Below are positions 38,925-48,514 of a stretch of DNA of 64,000 nucleotides, in pieces. The position numbers and the translations under genes were made by a program. Origin of the DNA: Deltaproteobacteria bacterium (GTDB taxonomy: Bacteria; Myxococcota_A; UBA9160; SZUA-336); NCBI GenBank assembly GCA_029261895.1, contig JAJDAK010000018.1, positions 83,951 through 147,950 on the forward strand, given 5' to 3'. The notes under the pieces are model-generated. The model did no database searches and was not told the origin of the DNA. It saw only the letters and a list, made by a program, of their open reading frames with translations. The number at the start of each line of letters is the position of its first letter. Position 1 is the stretch's first letter.

Positions 38925-40649
38925 CTAGCTGTCGGTGGAGTCCTTGTTAACCCGATCCAAAAATTCCTTTGGAATCAGATCACCCAAGGTTGCCGTTTGC
39001 GTGCGTGCCTGCTGGGCCACGCGCTCAATGGCTCCCTTCTCCTCCCGCTCTTCGATCGCGCGCATCGACAATGCGACTTTCTGCTCCGTCGCATCTACTC
39101 GGACAACCAAAGCCTCCACTTCATCGCCTTCTTTCACAACGTCGCGAATATTTTCCACATTTTTGCCGACCTCGGTTGCATAGATGAGGCCTTCGATGCC
39201 TTCCTCGAGCTCCATGAACACGCCGAAGTCCGCAATACTCGTGACCTTGCCCTTGACCTTGGTCCCCACCGGAAACTTCGATGGGATCTCATCCCAGGGA
39301 TTCTTCTCCAGCTGCTTGGTACCCAGGGAGAATTTCTCGGCATCACGATCTACTTTCAGTACGACCGCTTCGAGCTCATCACCCTTCTTGTACACATCCT
39401 TGGGGTCTTTGATTTTCTGGGTCCAACTCAGGTCCGAAACATGGATCAGGCCATCGATGCCTTCTTCAATACCAATGAACACACCAAAGTTCGTCACGTT
39501 GCGAACGATTCCCTTTACGCGCGTTCCAGGCGGATAGCGTTCCTCGAGTAGGCTCCATGGGTTCGGCTCGATCTGCTTCATACCAAGCGAAATCTTCCGG
39601 CTCTCTTCATCTACATCGAGCACCAACACTTCGACTTCGTCGCCGATCGCAACCATCTTCGACGGATGCTTCACGCGCTTGGTCCAGCTCATCTCCGAGA
39701 TATGAATCAAGCCTTCAATGCCCGGCTCAAGCTCGATGAATGCACCGTAGTCCGCGAGCGAAACCACTTTACCCGAAAGACGCAGACCAATCGGATAGCG
39801 CTCCCGCACACTGACCCAAGGGTCAGGTTGCGTCTGCTTCAATCCCAGGCTCACACGCTCGCTCTCTGCATCGAACTTGAGCACGCGCACACCGACGGTA
39901 TCACCCACCTGGAACAATTCCGATGGATGCGCGATGCGTCCCCAAGACATATCCGTGATATGCAATAGCCCGTCGAGGCCGCCGAGATCGATGAACGCAC
40001 CGTAGTCGGTGATGTTCTTTACGATGCCGTCAATCACCATGTTTTCGGTAAGATTGTTCAACGTGTCGCTGCGCAGACTTTGTCGCTCGGTTTCGAGCAA
40101 CGCGCGTCGCGAGAGCACAATGTTTCCACGGCGCTGATTGAACTTGATGATCTTGTACTTGTGGCTTTGACCGATCAACGGATCCAGATTTCGGATCGGT
40201 CGTAGATCCACCTGGCTACCCGGTAGGAAGGCTTTCACGCCCATCAGGCTGACCGCGAGCCCACCTTTGACGCGTCCGGTAATGACACCCTCAACCACAT
40301 CGCCGTTCTCGTAGGACGCCGAGAGTTTATCCCAAACGCGCAATCGGTCCGCTTTCTCTTTCGAAAGCATGACCATACCCATTTCGTTTTCAGCTTCTTC
40401 GACAACGACTTCGACCTTTTGGCCCAACTCGATATCAGCAATGCCTTTGCCGTTGGCAAACTCCCAGGTCGGAATCAGACCTTCGGACTTATACCCGACA
40501 TCAACTAAAACGTTATCTGCATCGGCGCGAAGGATTGTGCCAATGACAACGTCACCCTCTTTGATTAAGGCTGTGCTTTTTTCGAACAGATCAGCAAAGC
40601 TTTCCTCACCTGTGGTTTCAGTGGTTGAACTTGCGGCTTCTTCGGACAT
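38925..40649 (-). CDS. rpsA: 30S ribosomal protein S1
   Basis: Multiple S1 domains (LGLKQTQPDPW, LGMKQIEPNPW, LGTKQLEKNPW). Confidence 0.96.
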   Translation of the reverse strand: MSEEAASSTTETTGEESFADLFEKSTALIKEGDVVIGTILRADADNVLVDVGYKSEGLIPTWEFANGKGIADIELGQKVEVVVEEAENEMGMVMLSKEKADRLRVWDKLSASYENGDVVEGVITGRVKGGLAVSLMGVKAFLPGSQVDLRPIRNLDPLIGQSHKYKIIKFNQRRGNIVLSRRALLETERQSLRSDTLNNLTENMVIDGIVKNITDYGAFIDLGGLDGLLHITDMSWGRIAHPSELFQVGDTVGVRVLKFDAESERVSLGLKQTQPDPWVSVRERYPIGLRLSGKVVSLADYGAFIELEPGIEGLIHISEMSWTKRVKHPSKMVAIGDEVEVLVLDVDEESRKISLGMKQIEPNPWSLLEERYPPGTRVKGIVRNVTNFGVFIGIEEGIDGLIHVSDLSWTQKIKDPKDVYKKGDELEAVVLKVDRDAEKFSLGTKQLEKNPWDEIPSKFPVGTKVKGKVTSIADFGVFMELEEGIEGLIYATEVGKNVENIRDVVKEGDEVEALVVRVDATEQKVALSMRAIEEREEKGAIERVAQQARTQTATLGDLIPKEFLDRVNKDSTDS

Positions 40650-40668
40650 ACGTCTCTCTGGTTACTCC

Positions 40669-41499
40669 TTATCTTTCCATTTTCTCGACGGCCGTCTGGG
40701 CACTTCGTAGCGTTTGCTCCAGCGCCTCCCGATCTCCGTTACCCAGAGCTTTCATGAGGCCGTCCAAACCTTTTTGGAACCGCGCAATTTCTTCGGCTAT
40801 ATGCCCGCGATTCCTAAGTAATATCTCTACCCAGAGTGCTGGGTCGCCACGCGCAATGCGTAGAAAGTCCCTCAACCCGGGTCCCGCCAGACGTAGAATC
40901 TCTTCCCCCGGTAAGCCTCCTGCGTACGCAAATGCCACCACATGCGATGCATGCGAAAGCTTCGCCGCGCAGCGATCGTGCTCGGCCGGAGTCTGACGGA
41001 CTGTAAATGTGCCCAGACCCTGCCAGAATTCCTCCACGCGGTCCACTATTTGGCGCGGTTCAGTGCCGGCCGGGGTAAGGATACAAGGGGCAGCTTCGAA
41101 GAGATCCGGTCGCGCATTTTCGAATCCACCTTGGTCCCCGCCCGCCATTGGGTGTGCACCCACACAGTTCTGGGGATTCGTGAGTAGCCGATGGGCCGCG
41201 TCGGCGACGACTTCCTTGACGCTCACCGTGTCTGTAAGCAGCGTTTCGGGCCCGAGAGCCGGCGCCATCGCCTTCAGCACACCCTCGACCTGCTCGACCG
41301 GCACCGCAAGCACAACAGCATCCGCCCAGGCCGCGCCCTCCTCAAGCCCGACCAGAGGAAACGGACAACCCTCGGGTGCCTTTGGGTCTACGCCGCGAAT
41401 TTCTCGCGCCAGACCCCGCTCATGTGCTCCCAATGCAACCGACCCGCCGAGCAAACCAAGGCCCACGACCAATAATCGCTCAAAAATCGGCTCTCTCAT
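40669..41499 (-). CDS. tyrA: Prephenate/arogenate dehydrogenase
   Basis: LLVVGLGLLGGSVAL; VGAHPMAGGDQGGFENA. Confidence 0.9.
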   Translation of the reverse strand: MREPIFERLLVVGLGLLGGSVALGAHERGLAREIRGVDPKAPEGCPFPLVGLEEGAAWADAVVLAVPVEQVEGVLKAMAPALGPETLLTDTVSVKEVVADAAHRLLTNPQNCVGAHPMAGGDQGGFENARPDLFEAAPCILTPAGTEPRQIVDRVEEFWQGLGTFTVRQTPAEHDRCAAKLSHASHVVAFAYAGGLPGEEILRLAGPGLRDFLRIARGDPALWVEILLRNRGHIAEEIARFQKGLDGLMKALGNGDREALEQTLRSAQTAVEKMER

Positions 41500-42590
41500 C
41501 GGCCAAGCTCGAGGCGAAGCATATCGAGAAAGCGCCGGTTCTCGGCCGGGAGCCCAGCGGTAACGCGCAGGTAGCCATCGAGGCCGAAGGCTCCCATCGC
41601 GCGCGTGATCACGCCACGCTGCAAAAGGCGTTGCTGAACCTCACCCGCATCCGGAACCTTCACCAACACGAAGTTCGCGTCTGATTTCACGTAGCCGAGT
41701 CCCAACTCGCGGAAGGCCTGCTCAAGCGTGTCTAAGCCCTCGTGGGTCAGCTTGCGGATCTTCTGAACATGATCCTCGTCAGACAGAGCGACGATTGCGG
41801 CCACCTGCGCCAGGCTGTTCACATTGAAGGGATGCCGCGCACGCTCTAAGAGTTGAATCAGCTCAGCGTCCGCTGCCGCGTAGCCGATGCGAAGTCCAGC
41901 CAACCCGTAGATTTTGGAGAACGTTCTTAGGGTTACGAACGCGGGACGCTTGGCGACCGCATCGAGCGAACGCGGAAAATCTGTGCGACGCACGTACTCG
42001 AGATACGCTTCATCGTGTACCAAGATGACATGCTCGGGCAGTTCGTTGACGAGCCTTTCGAAATCCGCAGCCGCAATAGAGACCCCGGTCGGATTATTCG
42101 GGTTGGCGAGAAAAAGGAGCTTGGTTCGCTTTGTCACCGCACTGAGCAACTGATCCACATCGGGCGTAAACGGATCTTCGAGCTTCACTTGAACCGAACG
42201 TCCACCCATGCCCTGCATCACAATCGGATACATCGCAAAACTCGGCCATGGGTATACGGCTTCGTCTCCTGGCCCCACGAAAACTTTGACCAGAACTTCG
42301 AGGATTTCGTCTGAACCCGCGCCGAGAAAAATCTGCTCGCCTGGTAGACGCAGCTTTTCACTGAGCGCGCGACGCAATTCGTAGCTGCCACCATCGGGGT
42401 AACGGTTCAAATCCTTCAGCGCAGCCTGCACCGCGTTAATGACTTTCTCCGACGGTGGATGCGGCGCCTCGTTGGACGCGAGCTTGATCACGTCACCGAC
42501 ACCCTCGCGTTGGAGTTCTTCGATCGGCTTACCGCCCTGATAGGGTTTGAGTTCGCACACGTGTGCGTTGGCGAGATCCGTCAGTTTCAT
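41496..42590 (-). CDS. hisC: Histidinol-phosphate aminotransferase family
   Basis: ELKPYQGGKPIEEL; ANPNNPTG; TFSKIYGLAGLRIGYA. Confidence 0.9.
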   Translation of the reverse strand: MKLTDLANAHVCELKPYQGGKPIEELQREGVGDVIKLASNEAPHPPSEKVINAVQAALKDLNRYPDGGSYELRRALSEKLRLPGEQIFLGAGSDEILEVLVKVFVGPGDEAVYPWPSFAMYPIVMQGMGGRSVQVKLEDPFTPDVDQLLSAVTKRTKLLFLANPNNPTGVSIAAADFERLVNELPEHVILVHDEAYLEYVRRTDFPRSLDAVAKRPAFVTLRTFSKIYGLAGLRIGYAAADAELIQLLERARHPFNVNSLAQVAAIVALSDEDHVQKIRKLTHEGLDTLEQAFRELGLGYVKSDANFVLVKVPDAGEVQQRLLQRGVITRAMGAFGLDGYLRVTAGLPAENRRFLDMLRLELGR

Positions 42591-43684
42591 TTGGAGCTTC
42601 CTGCCTGCGGGTAGCTGCCCAAGACTTTGACGAAATCGCAAACCGGTCCGAGCTCATCGATCGCCGCAGCAACCGCCTCGTCGTCCGAATGACCTTCGAA
42701 GTCGCAGAAGAAGACGTATTCCCAGGCTTTGACCTTGGTGGGGCGCGATTCGATCCGCGTGAGGTTGACGCTGTGCTTCGCGAACGGCTCGAGCGCCTTG
42801 TGCAACGCCCCAACTTGATCACGCTTGATCGAGAACAAGAGTGACGTGATGTCCCGACTGCTGCGCTTCGGCGCCGTACGACTCAACACCAGAAAGCGCG
42901 TGGTGTTGTTGGGATTGTCCTCGATTCCTGTCTGCAGCGTGTTCAGGCCGTAGAGCTCCGCAGCGACCGGACTCGCGATCGCGGCGATCGTCGCATCCCC
43001 GGCCGCACGCTCCGCCGCCATCGCGGTCGACGGTGTTGGACTTTGCGAAACCATTGGCAAATTAAGCTCGAGCCAGTTTCGACACTGCGCCAGTGCCTGT
43101 GGATGAGAACACACGGTTTGGATCTCACGCTGGGTCTCTGCCTTGGAGAGCAAGCTGTGGTGAACCGCTACATGAATCTCCGCGTAGATGGTCAGTTGGG
43201 ATTCAACGAAGAGATCGAGCGTGTGGCTTACGACGCCCTCGCTCGAGTTCTCGACCGGTACGACGCCGAACTCCGACGCCGAACGCTCTACACTCTCAAA
43301 AATCTCTGCGACTGTTCCCGCGGGAAGAAAGTCCGCCATCTGGCCGAACTGCTGCAGCGCCGCTTGATGGGTGTACGTCGCGGGCGGGCCGAGGTAAGCG
43401 ACTTTCACGCCGCGTTGCAACGATACCGATGCGGATACAATCTCGCGGAAGACATTGCGAATCGCGGACGTCGGAAACGGACCGTCGTTTTGCTGCGCCA
43501 AGCGGTCGAAAATCTCAAGCTCCCGGCCCGGCACAATCACCGGTGCATCGTCGGATTTGAGCCGTCCGATCTCCGCGTTATGCGACGCGCGCGCATTCAG
43601 CAGCTCGAGAATGCGATCGTCGATGCGATCGATTTCGTCTCGGTGCTTCCCGATCTCGCCCGCGTCTTTCTTGGCTTTGCTCAT
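42587..43684 (-). CDS. pheA: Chorismate mutase / prephenate dehydratase (P-protein)
   Basis: N-terminal chorismate mutase helix; YLGPPATYTHQAA; ACT domain ESRPTKVKAWEYVFFCDFEGH. Confidence 0.93.
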   Translation of the reverse strand: MSKAKKDAGEIGKHRDEIDRIDDRILELLNARASHNAEIGRLKSDDAPVIVPGRELEIFDRLAQQNDGPFPTSAIRNVFREIVSASVSLQRGVKVAYLGPPATYTHQAALQQFGQMADFLPAGTVAEIFESVERSASEFGVVPVENSSEGVVSHTLDLFVESQLTIYAEIHVAVHHSLLSKAETQREIQTVCSHPQALAQCRNWLELNLPMVSQSPTPSTAMAAERAAGDATIAAIASPVAAELYGLNTLQTGIEDNPNNTTRFLVLSRTAPKRSSRDITSLLFSIKRDQVGALHKALEPFAKHSVNLTRIESRPTKVKAWEYVFFCDFEGHSDDEAVAAAIDELGPVCDFVKVLGSYPQAGSSK

Positions 43685-43693
43685 GGCGGGCCG

Positions 43694-43723
43694 ACTATAC
43701 CAAATCCTCAGGAATTCTATAGA
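43694..43723. promoter_or_regulatory. Divergent pheA/coaE promoter region (TATAGT minus, TATAGA plus)
   Basis: -10 hexamers at 43694-43699 (minus) and 43718-43723 (plus) within 10-11 bp of each ATG. Confidence 0.45.
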
Positions 43724-43733
43724 GTTACCCACC

Positions 43734-44357
43734 ATGCCCAAGGTCATTGGACTCACAGGCGGAATCGCGACTGGGAAATCCCGGGTTTCGGAGCTACTGC
43801 GCGAGCTGGGCGCGGCCGTCGAGTGCTCGGATAAGATCGTCCACGAACTCCAGGCCCCTGGCGGCGCGGCGCTGCAGGAGATCGCTAAGAAGTTCGGCCC
43901 TCAGTACCTGACCGCCGACGGCGCCCTCGATCGCGCGAAGTTGGGTCAGCTCGTCTTCTCGGATGCCGAAGCGCGCGCTAAGCTCGGCACGATCATGCAC
44001 GTGCGCGTGTACGCGGAACTGCACGAGCGCATGAAGGCGCATCTCGCCGCCGGCGCGGATGTCGTCGTACTCGACATCCCGCTGCTCGTCGAAGGCAAAC
44101 TCGCCGGCAACCGTGCGGGCGCGTTGATCCCATTCGATCTCGTTGTGCTCGTCTACGCCGATCCCGAAACCCAAGTCGAGCGCTTGATGGAGCGCGATGA
44201 CTACGACCATGACGAAGCGATGGCGCGCATTCGCTCACAGATGCCCATCCATAAGAAACGCGAACACGCGGATGTGATCATCGACAACAGCGGAAAATGG
44301 GATGGAGTCGAGAAGAAAGTAGAGGCGCTCTATCGGGACTGGGTCGCCGCTTCCTAG
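43734..44357 (+). CDS. coaE: Dephospho-CoA kinase
   Basis: MPKVIGLTGGIATGKSRVSELLRELGAAVECSDKIVHEL. Confidence 0.93.
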   Translation: MPKVIGLTGGIATGKSRVSELLRELGAAVECSDKIVHELQAPGGAALQEIAKKFGPQYLTADGALDRAKLGQLVFSDAEARAKLGTIMHVRVYAELHERMKAHLAAGADVVVLDIPLLVEGKLAGNRAGALIPFDLVVLVYADPETQVERLMERDDYDHDEAMARIRSQMPIHKKREHADVIIDNSGKWDGVEKKVEALYRDWVAAS

Positions 44358-44394
44358 ATCGATCGGGCGGCGCCATTCCCTCCCCGAATCCGAG

Positions 44395-44416
44395 TATTGT
44401 ATGTCTCCATACAATA
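44395..44416. promoter_or_regulatory. Inverted repeat TATTGTATG-TCTC-CATACAATA, candidate MarR operator
   Basis: Perfect 9-bp arms with 4-bp spacer upstream of thiolase start; TTGTATG/CATACAA half-sites resemble MarR-family operators. Confidence 0.6.
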
Positions 44417-44466
44417 TGATCAAATACCGTTTCCGCATTGATCGCGGGCACCATAGGAGGGGACTC

Positions 44467-45642
44467 ATGCGTGAAGTCGTCATCGTAGAAGCCGTACGCA
44501 GCCCATTGGGCAAGCGCAAAGGCGAGCTGTCTGGAGTTCATTCCACCGACCTGCTCGGCCGTGTTCAAGCAGCTCTCTTCGAGCGCAGCGGCGTGGATCC
44601 GCGTGAAGTCGGTCAGGTCATCGGTGGATGTGTGGGTCAGGTTGGCATGCAGACCATGAACGTGACGCGAAACGCGTGGTTAACAGCGGGCCTCCCGTTG
44701 ACCGCACCCGCGACAACCGTGGATGCACAATGCGGTTCCTCACAACAGGCCGCCAACCTTGCTTACGCATTGGTCGCAAGTGGCGTGGTCGATGCCGCGG
44801 TCGGTTGCGGTGTTGAGGCGATGAGCCAGATCCCGATGGGCGCCACGATTCCCAAGGACCCGTTCGTCGGTAAGCCGGTCAATAAAAACTACTGGAAGCA
44901 TTTCGAATTTACCTCGCAGTTTGACGGCGCGGAACGAATCGCCAAGCAATGGGACATCACGCGTCAGGACTGCGATGCTTTTGGCAAGCTTTCCCAGGAT
45001 CGCGCTGCGGAGGCCTGGGCTAATCATCGTTTCAAGTCACAGATTGAGCCCATCGTCGCACCGATCTTGGACGAAGACCGTAAACCCACCGATGAAACAC
45101 AGCTCGTAATACGGGATGGCGGACTTCGAGACACCACGCTCGAAGGTCTCGCGGGACTACGCACCAACATGCCTGATGGCGTCCACAGTGCAGGAACATC
45201 CTCGCAGATTTCTGACGGTGCAGCTGCGGTGCTCTTGATGACGCGTGAGAAGGCGAAAGAGTTAGGCGTTGCGCCGAGGGCTACGATCATCGACAGCTGC
45301 TTGATCGGATCCGACCCCGTCTTAATGCTCACCGGCCCGATTTATGCGACGCAGAAATTACTGGCTGACAATGAATTGCAGATGGGCGATATCGACGTGG
45401 TCGAAATCAACGAAGCCTTTGCATCGGTCGTGCTCGCCTGGGAACGGGAATTGAAGCCGGATATGAGCACCGTCAACCCGAACGGCGGCGCCATCGCGTT
45501 GGGTCATCCGCTCGGGGGTACCGGTGCGGTACTGATCACCAAAGCACTGCACGAACTCGAGCGCACGAACAAGACGCATGCATTGGTGACCATGTGCTGT
45601 GGCGGCGGTCTGGGCACCGGCACGTTGATCCGCCGAGGCTAG
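44467..45642 (+). CDS. Acetyl-CoA acetyltransferase / 3-ketoacyl-CoA thiolase (FadA5-like)
   Basis: TTVDAQCGSSQQA; NPNGGAIALGHPLGGTG; CCGGGLGTG; SD AGGAGGGG. Confidence 0.92.
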   Translation: MREVVIVEAVRSPLGKRKGELSGVHSTDLLGRVQAALFERSGVDPREVGQVIGGCVGQVGMQTMNVTRNAWLTAGLPLTAPATTVDAQCGSSQQAANLAYALVASGVVDAAVGCGVEAMSQIPMGATIPKDPFVGKPVNKNYWKHFEFTSQFDGAERIAKQWDITRQDCDAFGKLSQDRAAEAWANHRFKSQIEPIVAPILDEDRKPTDETQLVIRDGGLRDTTLEGLAGLRTNMPDGVHSAGTSSQISDGAAAVLLMTREKAKELGVAPRATIIDSCLIGSDPVLMLTGPIYATQKLLADNELQMGDIDVVEINEAFASVVLAWERELKPDMSTVNPNGGAIALGHPLGGTGAVLITKALHELERTNKTHALVTMCCGGGLGTGTLIRRG

Positions 45643-45659
45643 GCGGAAGAACGCTACGA

Positions 45660-46154
45660 ATGTCTCGCTCAACGCACGAACTTGATGCCCCCCCATGGCA
45701 ACGCGTGGATTCCACGCTGATGGCGACCGCACGCGCGATCCGCGAAGCGTACGACACGCGTTTTGCAGCGCTCGATCTGAACCTTTCGCAGGCGAGTGTT
45801 CTAGCGTTCCTCTGTAACTTTGGTGCGCATACGCAAACACAGCTCGCACAACGCATGAACATCGGCCGCGCCGCCACGGGGTCGGTAGTCGATGCACTCG
45901 AGCGCCAAGGGTTTGTGGAGCGACAACCCGATGCAAGCGATCGACGGGTTTGGCAGGTCTCGGCAACCCAGAGCGGTAAAGAGATGAACAAGCCGATCAA
46001 TCAAATCGATGAAGCCTTGCGAACTCAATTGCGCGCTGGCATTTCGCGCGAAGAGCGCCAACAACTCGCTCAACTCCTACTTCGCCTTCAATCCAACCTC
46101 GCGGGCGCACTGACCGACAGTGCCGATCCCGCAATGACGGAGGACCTCAGATGA
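45660..46154 (+). CDS. MarR family transcriptional regulator
   Basis: winged-helix TQTQLAQRMNIGRAATGSVVDALERQGFVERQPDASDRRVWQV. Confidence 0.88.
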   Translation: MSRSTHELDAPPWQRVDSTLMATARAIREAYDTRFAALDLNLSQASVLAFLCNFGAHTQTQLAQRMNIGRAATGSVVDALERQGFVERQPDASDRRVWQVSATQSGKEMNKPINQIDEALRTQLRAGISREERQQLAQLLLRLQSNLAGALTDSADPAMTEDLR

Positions 46155-47386
46155 CTGAAACCGAAGTCCGCGAACGCGTACGTTCGCTGTTACAGAAGAT
46201 CCATCCCGATGACCCTGGCGCTACGGCCGTGGATTTCCGCGGCGTCCAATTCGATCACGGCTTGGCTTTTGCGAGTTATCCCGAAGGCCTCGGTGGACTT
46301 GGCTTATCGCCGAAGATGCAGTCCATCGTCAACGACGAATTGCAGCAGAACGCCAAGACCTTTTACGAAAACCTGGCCATCAACCCCATTGGCATCGGCA
46401 TGGGCGCGCCCGTATTGCTCACCTACGGCAAGGACGAAGGCAAGCGCGAAATGTTGCGTCGGATCTTCACGGGTGAAGATATCTGGTGCCAGCTTTTCTC
46501 CGAACCGTCCGCGGGTTCGGATGTCGCAGGACTTTCAAGTCGTGCGGTGCGCAACGGTGATGATTGGGTCGTGAACGGCCAGAAAGTTTGGACCACCCTC
46601 GCGCACGTTTCCAAGTGGGGCATGTTGGTCACACGCACGGATCCTGATGTGCCCAAGCACGACGGTCTCAGTTATTTCCTGCTCGATATGGAAAGTCCTG
46701 GCGTGGAGTGTCGACCGCTCTACCAAATCACCGGTGAAGCGGAGTTCAACGAAGTCTTCTTAAACGATGTGCGCATTCCGCATTCAAGAATGCTCGGTGA
46801 GGAAGGTCAAGGCTGGCGCGTAGCGATCACCACCCTAATGAACGAGCGCTCCGCGCTCGGTGGCGGTGCATCGCGTAAAGGCGGCGGCCCGGTCTCACTC
46901 CTGCTCAAGCTCTTGCAAGAGAGCAAGGTTTCACGCTCCAAAGTAGAACAAGCGCTGCTCGAGGATCGGATCACCCGGCTTTATATTCGCGCTGAGATGC
47001 TGCGCCTTACAACACTGCGCGCACGGGCGACACAGCGCTCGGGCAATCCCGGCCCCGAAGGGTCTGTGGGCAAGGTTGCGCAATCCGAGCTCTACCAGCA
47101 GGTTTGGGAAACCTGCATCGACGTGCTCGGCGAAGACGGCCTGATCTACGAATTAGGATACGAACTACGCCGACCGGGTGACATCACATCATTGCGCAGC
47201 GGCAATGACGACGATGAAACACGGCGTCTACAAGCCAAGTACCAATTACTTCGCTCGCAGGCCAATACGATCGAAGGCGGAACCTCAGAAATCATGCGCA
47301 ATATCCTCGGCGAACGCGTGCTCGGCCTGCCGGGCGAGCCCCGCGTGGATAAGAACATCGCCTGGAAAGACGTGCCGCGAGGCTAA
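46151..47386 (+). CDS. Acyl-CoA dehydrogenase
   Basis: QLFSEPSAGSDVAGL; ANTIEGGTSEIMRNILGERVLGLP. Confidence 0.93.
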   Translation: MTETEVRERVRSLLQKIHPDDPGATAVDFRGVQFDHGLAFASYPEGLGGLGLSPKMQSIVNDELQQNAKTFYENLAINPIGIGMGAPVLLTYGKDEGKREMLRRIFTGEDIWCQLFSEPSAGSDVAGLSSRAVRNGDDWVVNGQKVWTTLAHVSKWGMLVTRTDPDVPKHDGLSYFLLDMESPGVECRPLYQITGEAEFNEVFLNDVRIPHSRMLGEEGQGWRVAITTLMNERSALGGGASRKGGGPVSLLLKLLQESKVSRSKVEQALLEDRITRLYIRAEMLRLTTLRARATQRSGNPGPEGSVGKVAQSELYQQVWETCIDVLGEDGLIYELGYELRRPGDITSLRSGNDDDETRRLQAKYQLLRSQANTIEGGTSEIMRNILGERVLGLPGEPRVDKNIAWKDVPRG

Positions 47387-47398
47387 AGGAGTTATCAG

Positions 47399-48514
47399 AT
47401 GAATTTCGAATTCAGTGAAGAGCACGAAGATCTACGACGTACGGTTCGCCAGTTTCTCGAGAATGAATCCAACGAAACCGCGGTTCGCGAGATGATGGCG
47501 GAAGAGAACGGCTTTAGTCGCGAAGTATGGGCACGACTCTCCGAAGAACTCGGTCTCGCGGGCCTTATCATCGAGGAAAAACACGGGGGTGCAGGCTTTG
47601 GCATGGTGGAACTCGCGATCGTGATGGAGGAGATGGGACGCGTGCTTCTCTGCGCACCCTTCCTTTCGAGCGCGGTACTCGCCACGAGCGCCATCGAACT
47701 CGGCGCCGATGCATCCATTCAGGCGGATCTGCTCCCGCAGATCGCATCGGGCGAAAAGACTGCGACGCTGGCTTTTTCCGAAGCGGGTGATCCGTGGAAT
47801 CTCGGTAAGATCGAAATGACGGCCGCAGCGAATGGCGATGCGTTCAAGCTGAGTGGACAAAAGACGTTCGTGCTCGACGGACGTTCGGCAAATATCATTC
47901 TGGTTGCGGCCAAGGTCGGTTCAGAATTGACTTTGCTTCAGGTCGATGAGGACGCCGCCGGTTTGACGCGCGAATCTCTGCCCCCGCTCGATCCCACGCG
48001 TAAACTCGCGACCCTGCGTTTCGATCATACGCCGGCCAAGCGCATCGCTTCGGTCGATGTACGCGGCGCACTCGAGCAGAGTATCCAACGCACCATCACC
48101 GCGCTGGCGGCAGAACAGTTGGGTGGCGCACAGCGCTGTCTCGACATGGCGGTCGACTATGCGAAATCACGACTGCAGTTCGGTCGACCGATCGGTTCGT
48201 ATCAAGCGATCAAACACCAATGCGCTGATCTTCTGGTCGAGGTAGAACTCGCGCGCTCCGCCGCGTACGCGGCCGCATTTTCAGCCGACGATAAAGGCGC
48301 CGACATCGCCGCAGCGATGGCCAAATCGTTCTGCTCGGAAACATACGCCAAGGCTGCGAAACGAAATATTCAGATCCACGGCGGTATGGGATTTACCTGG
48401 GAACACCCGGCACACCTCTATCTAAAACGCGCAAAGGCCAGTGAGATCATCTTCGGCTCGCCCTCACTACACCGAGAGAAAGTCGCGAGATCGGTGGGGA
48501 TCTCAGCCGCTTAA
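47399..48514 (+). CDS. Acyl-CoA dehydrogenase-like second subunit
   Basis: LEEKHGGAGFGMVELAIVMEEMGR; QIHGGMGFTWEHPAHLYLKRA; C-terminus lacks the EGTxxI motif. Confidence 0.9.
   Translation: MNFEFSEEHEDLRRTVRQFLENESNETAVREMMAEENGFSREVWARLSEELGLAGLIIEEKHGGAGFGMVELAIVMEEMGRVLLCAPFLSSAVLATSAIELGADASIQADLLPQIASGEKTATLAFSEAGDPWNLGKIEMTAAANGDAFKLSGQKTFVLDGRSANIILVAAKVGSELTLLQVDEDAAGLTRESLPPLDPTRKLATLRFDHTPAKRIASVDVRGALEQSIQRTITALAAEQLGGAQRCLDMAVDYAKSRLQFGRPIGSYQAIKHQCADLLVEVELARSAAYAAAFSADDKGADIAAAMAKSFCSETYAKAAKRNIQIHGGMGFTWEHPAHLYLKRAKASEIIFGSPSLHREKVARSVGISAA

Noticed and set aside
43455-43733. N-terminal extension of coaE
   Set aside because: CoaE P-loop domain starts at the ATG at 43734; upstream part is antisense to pheA.
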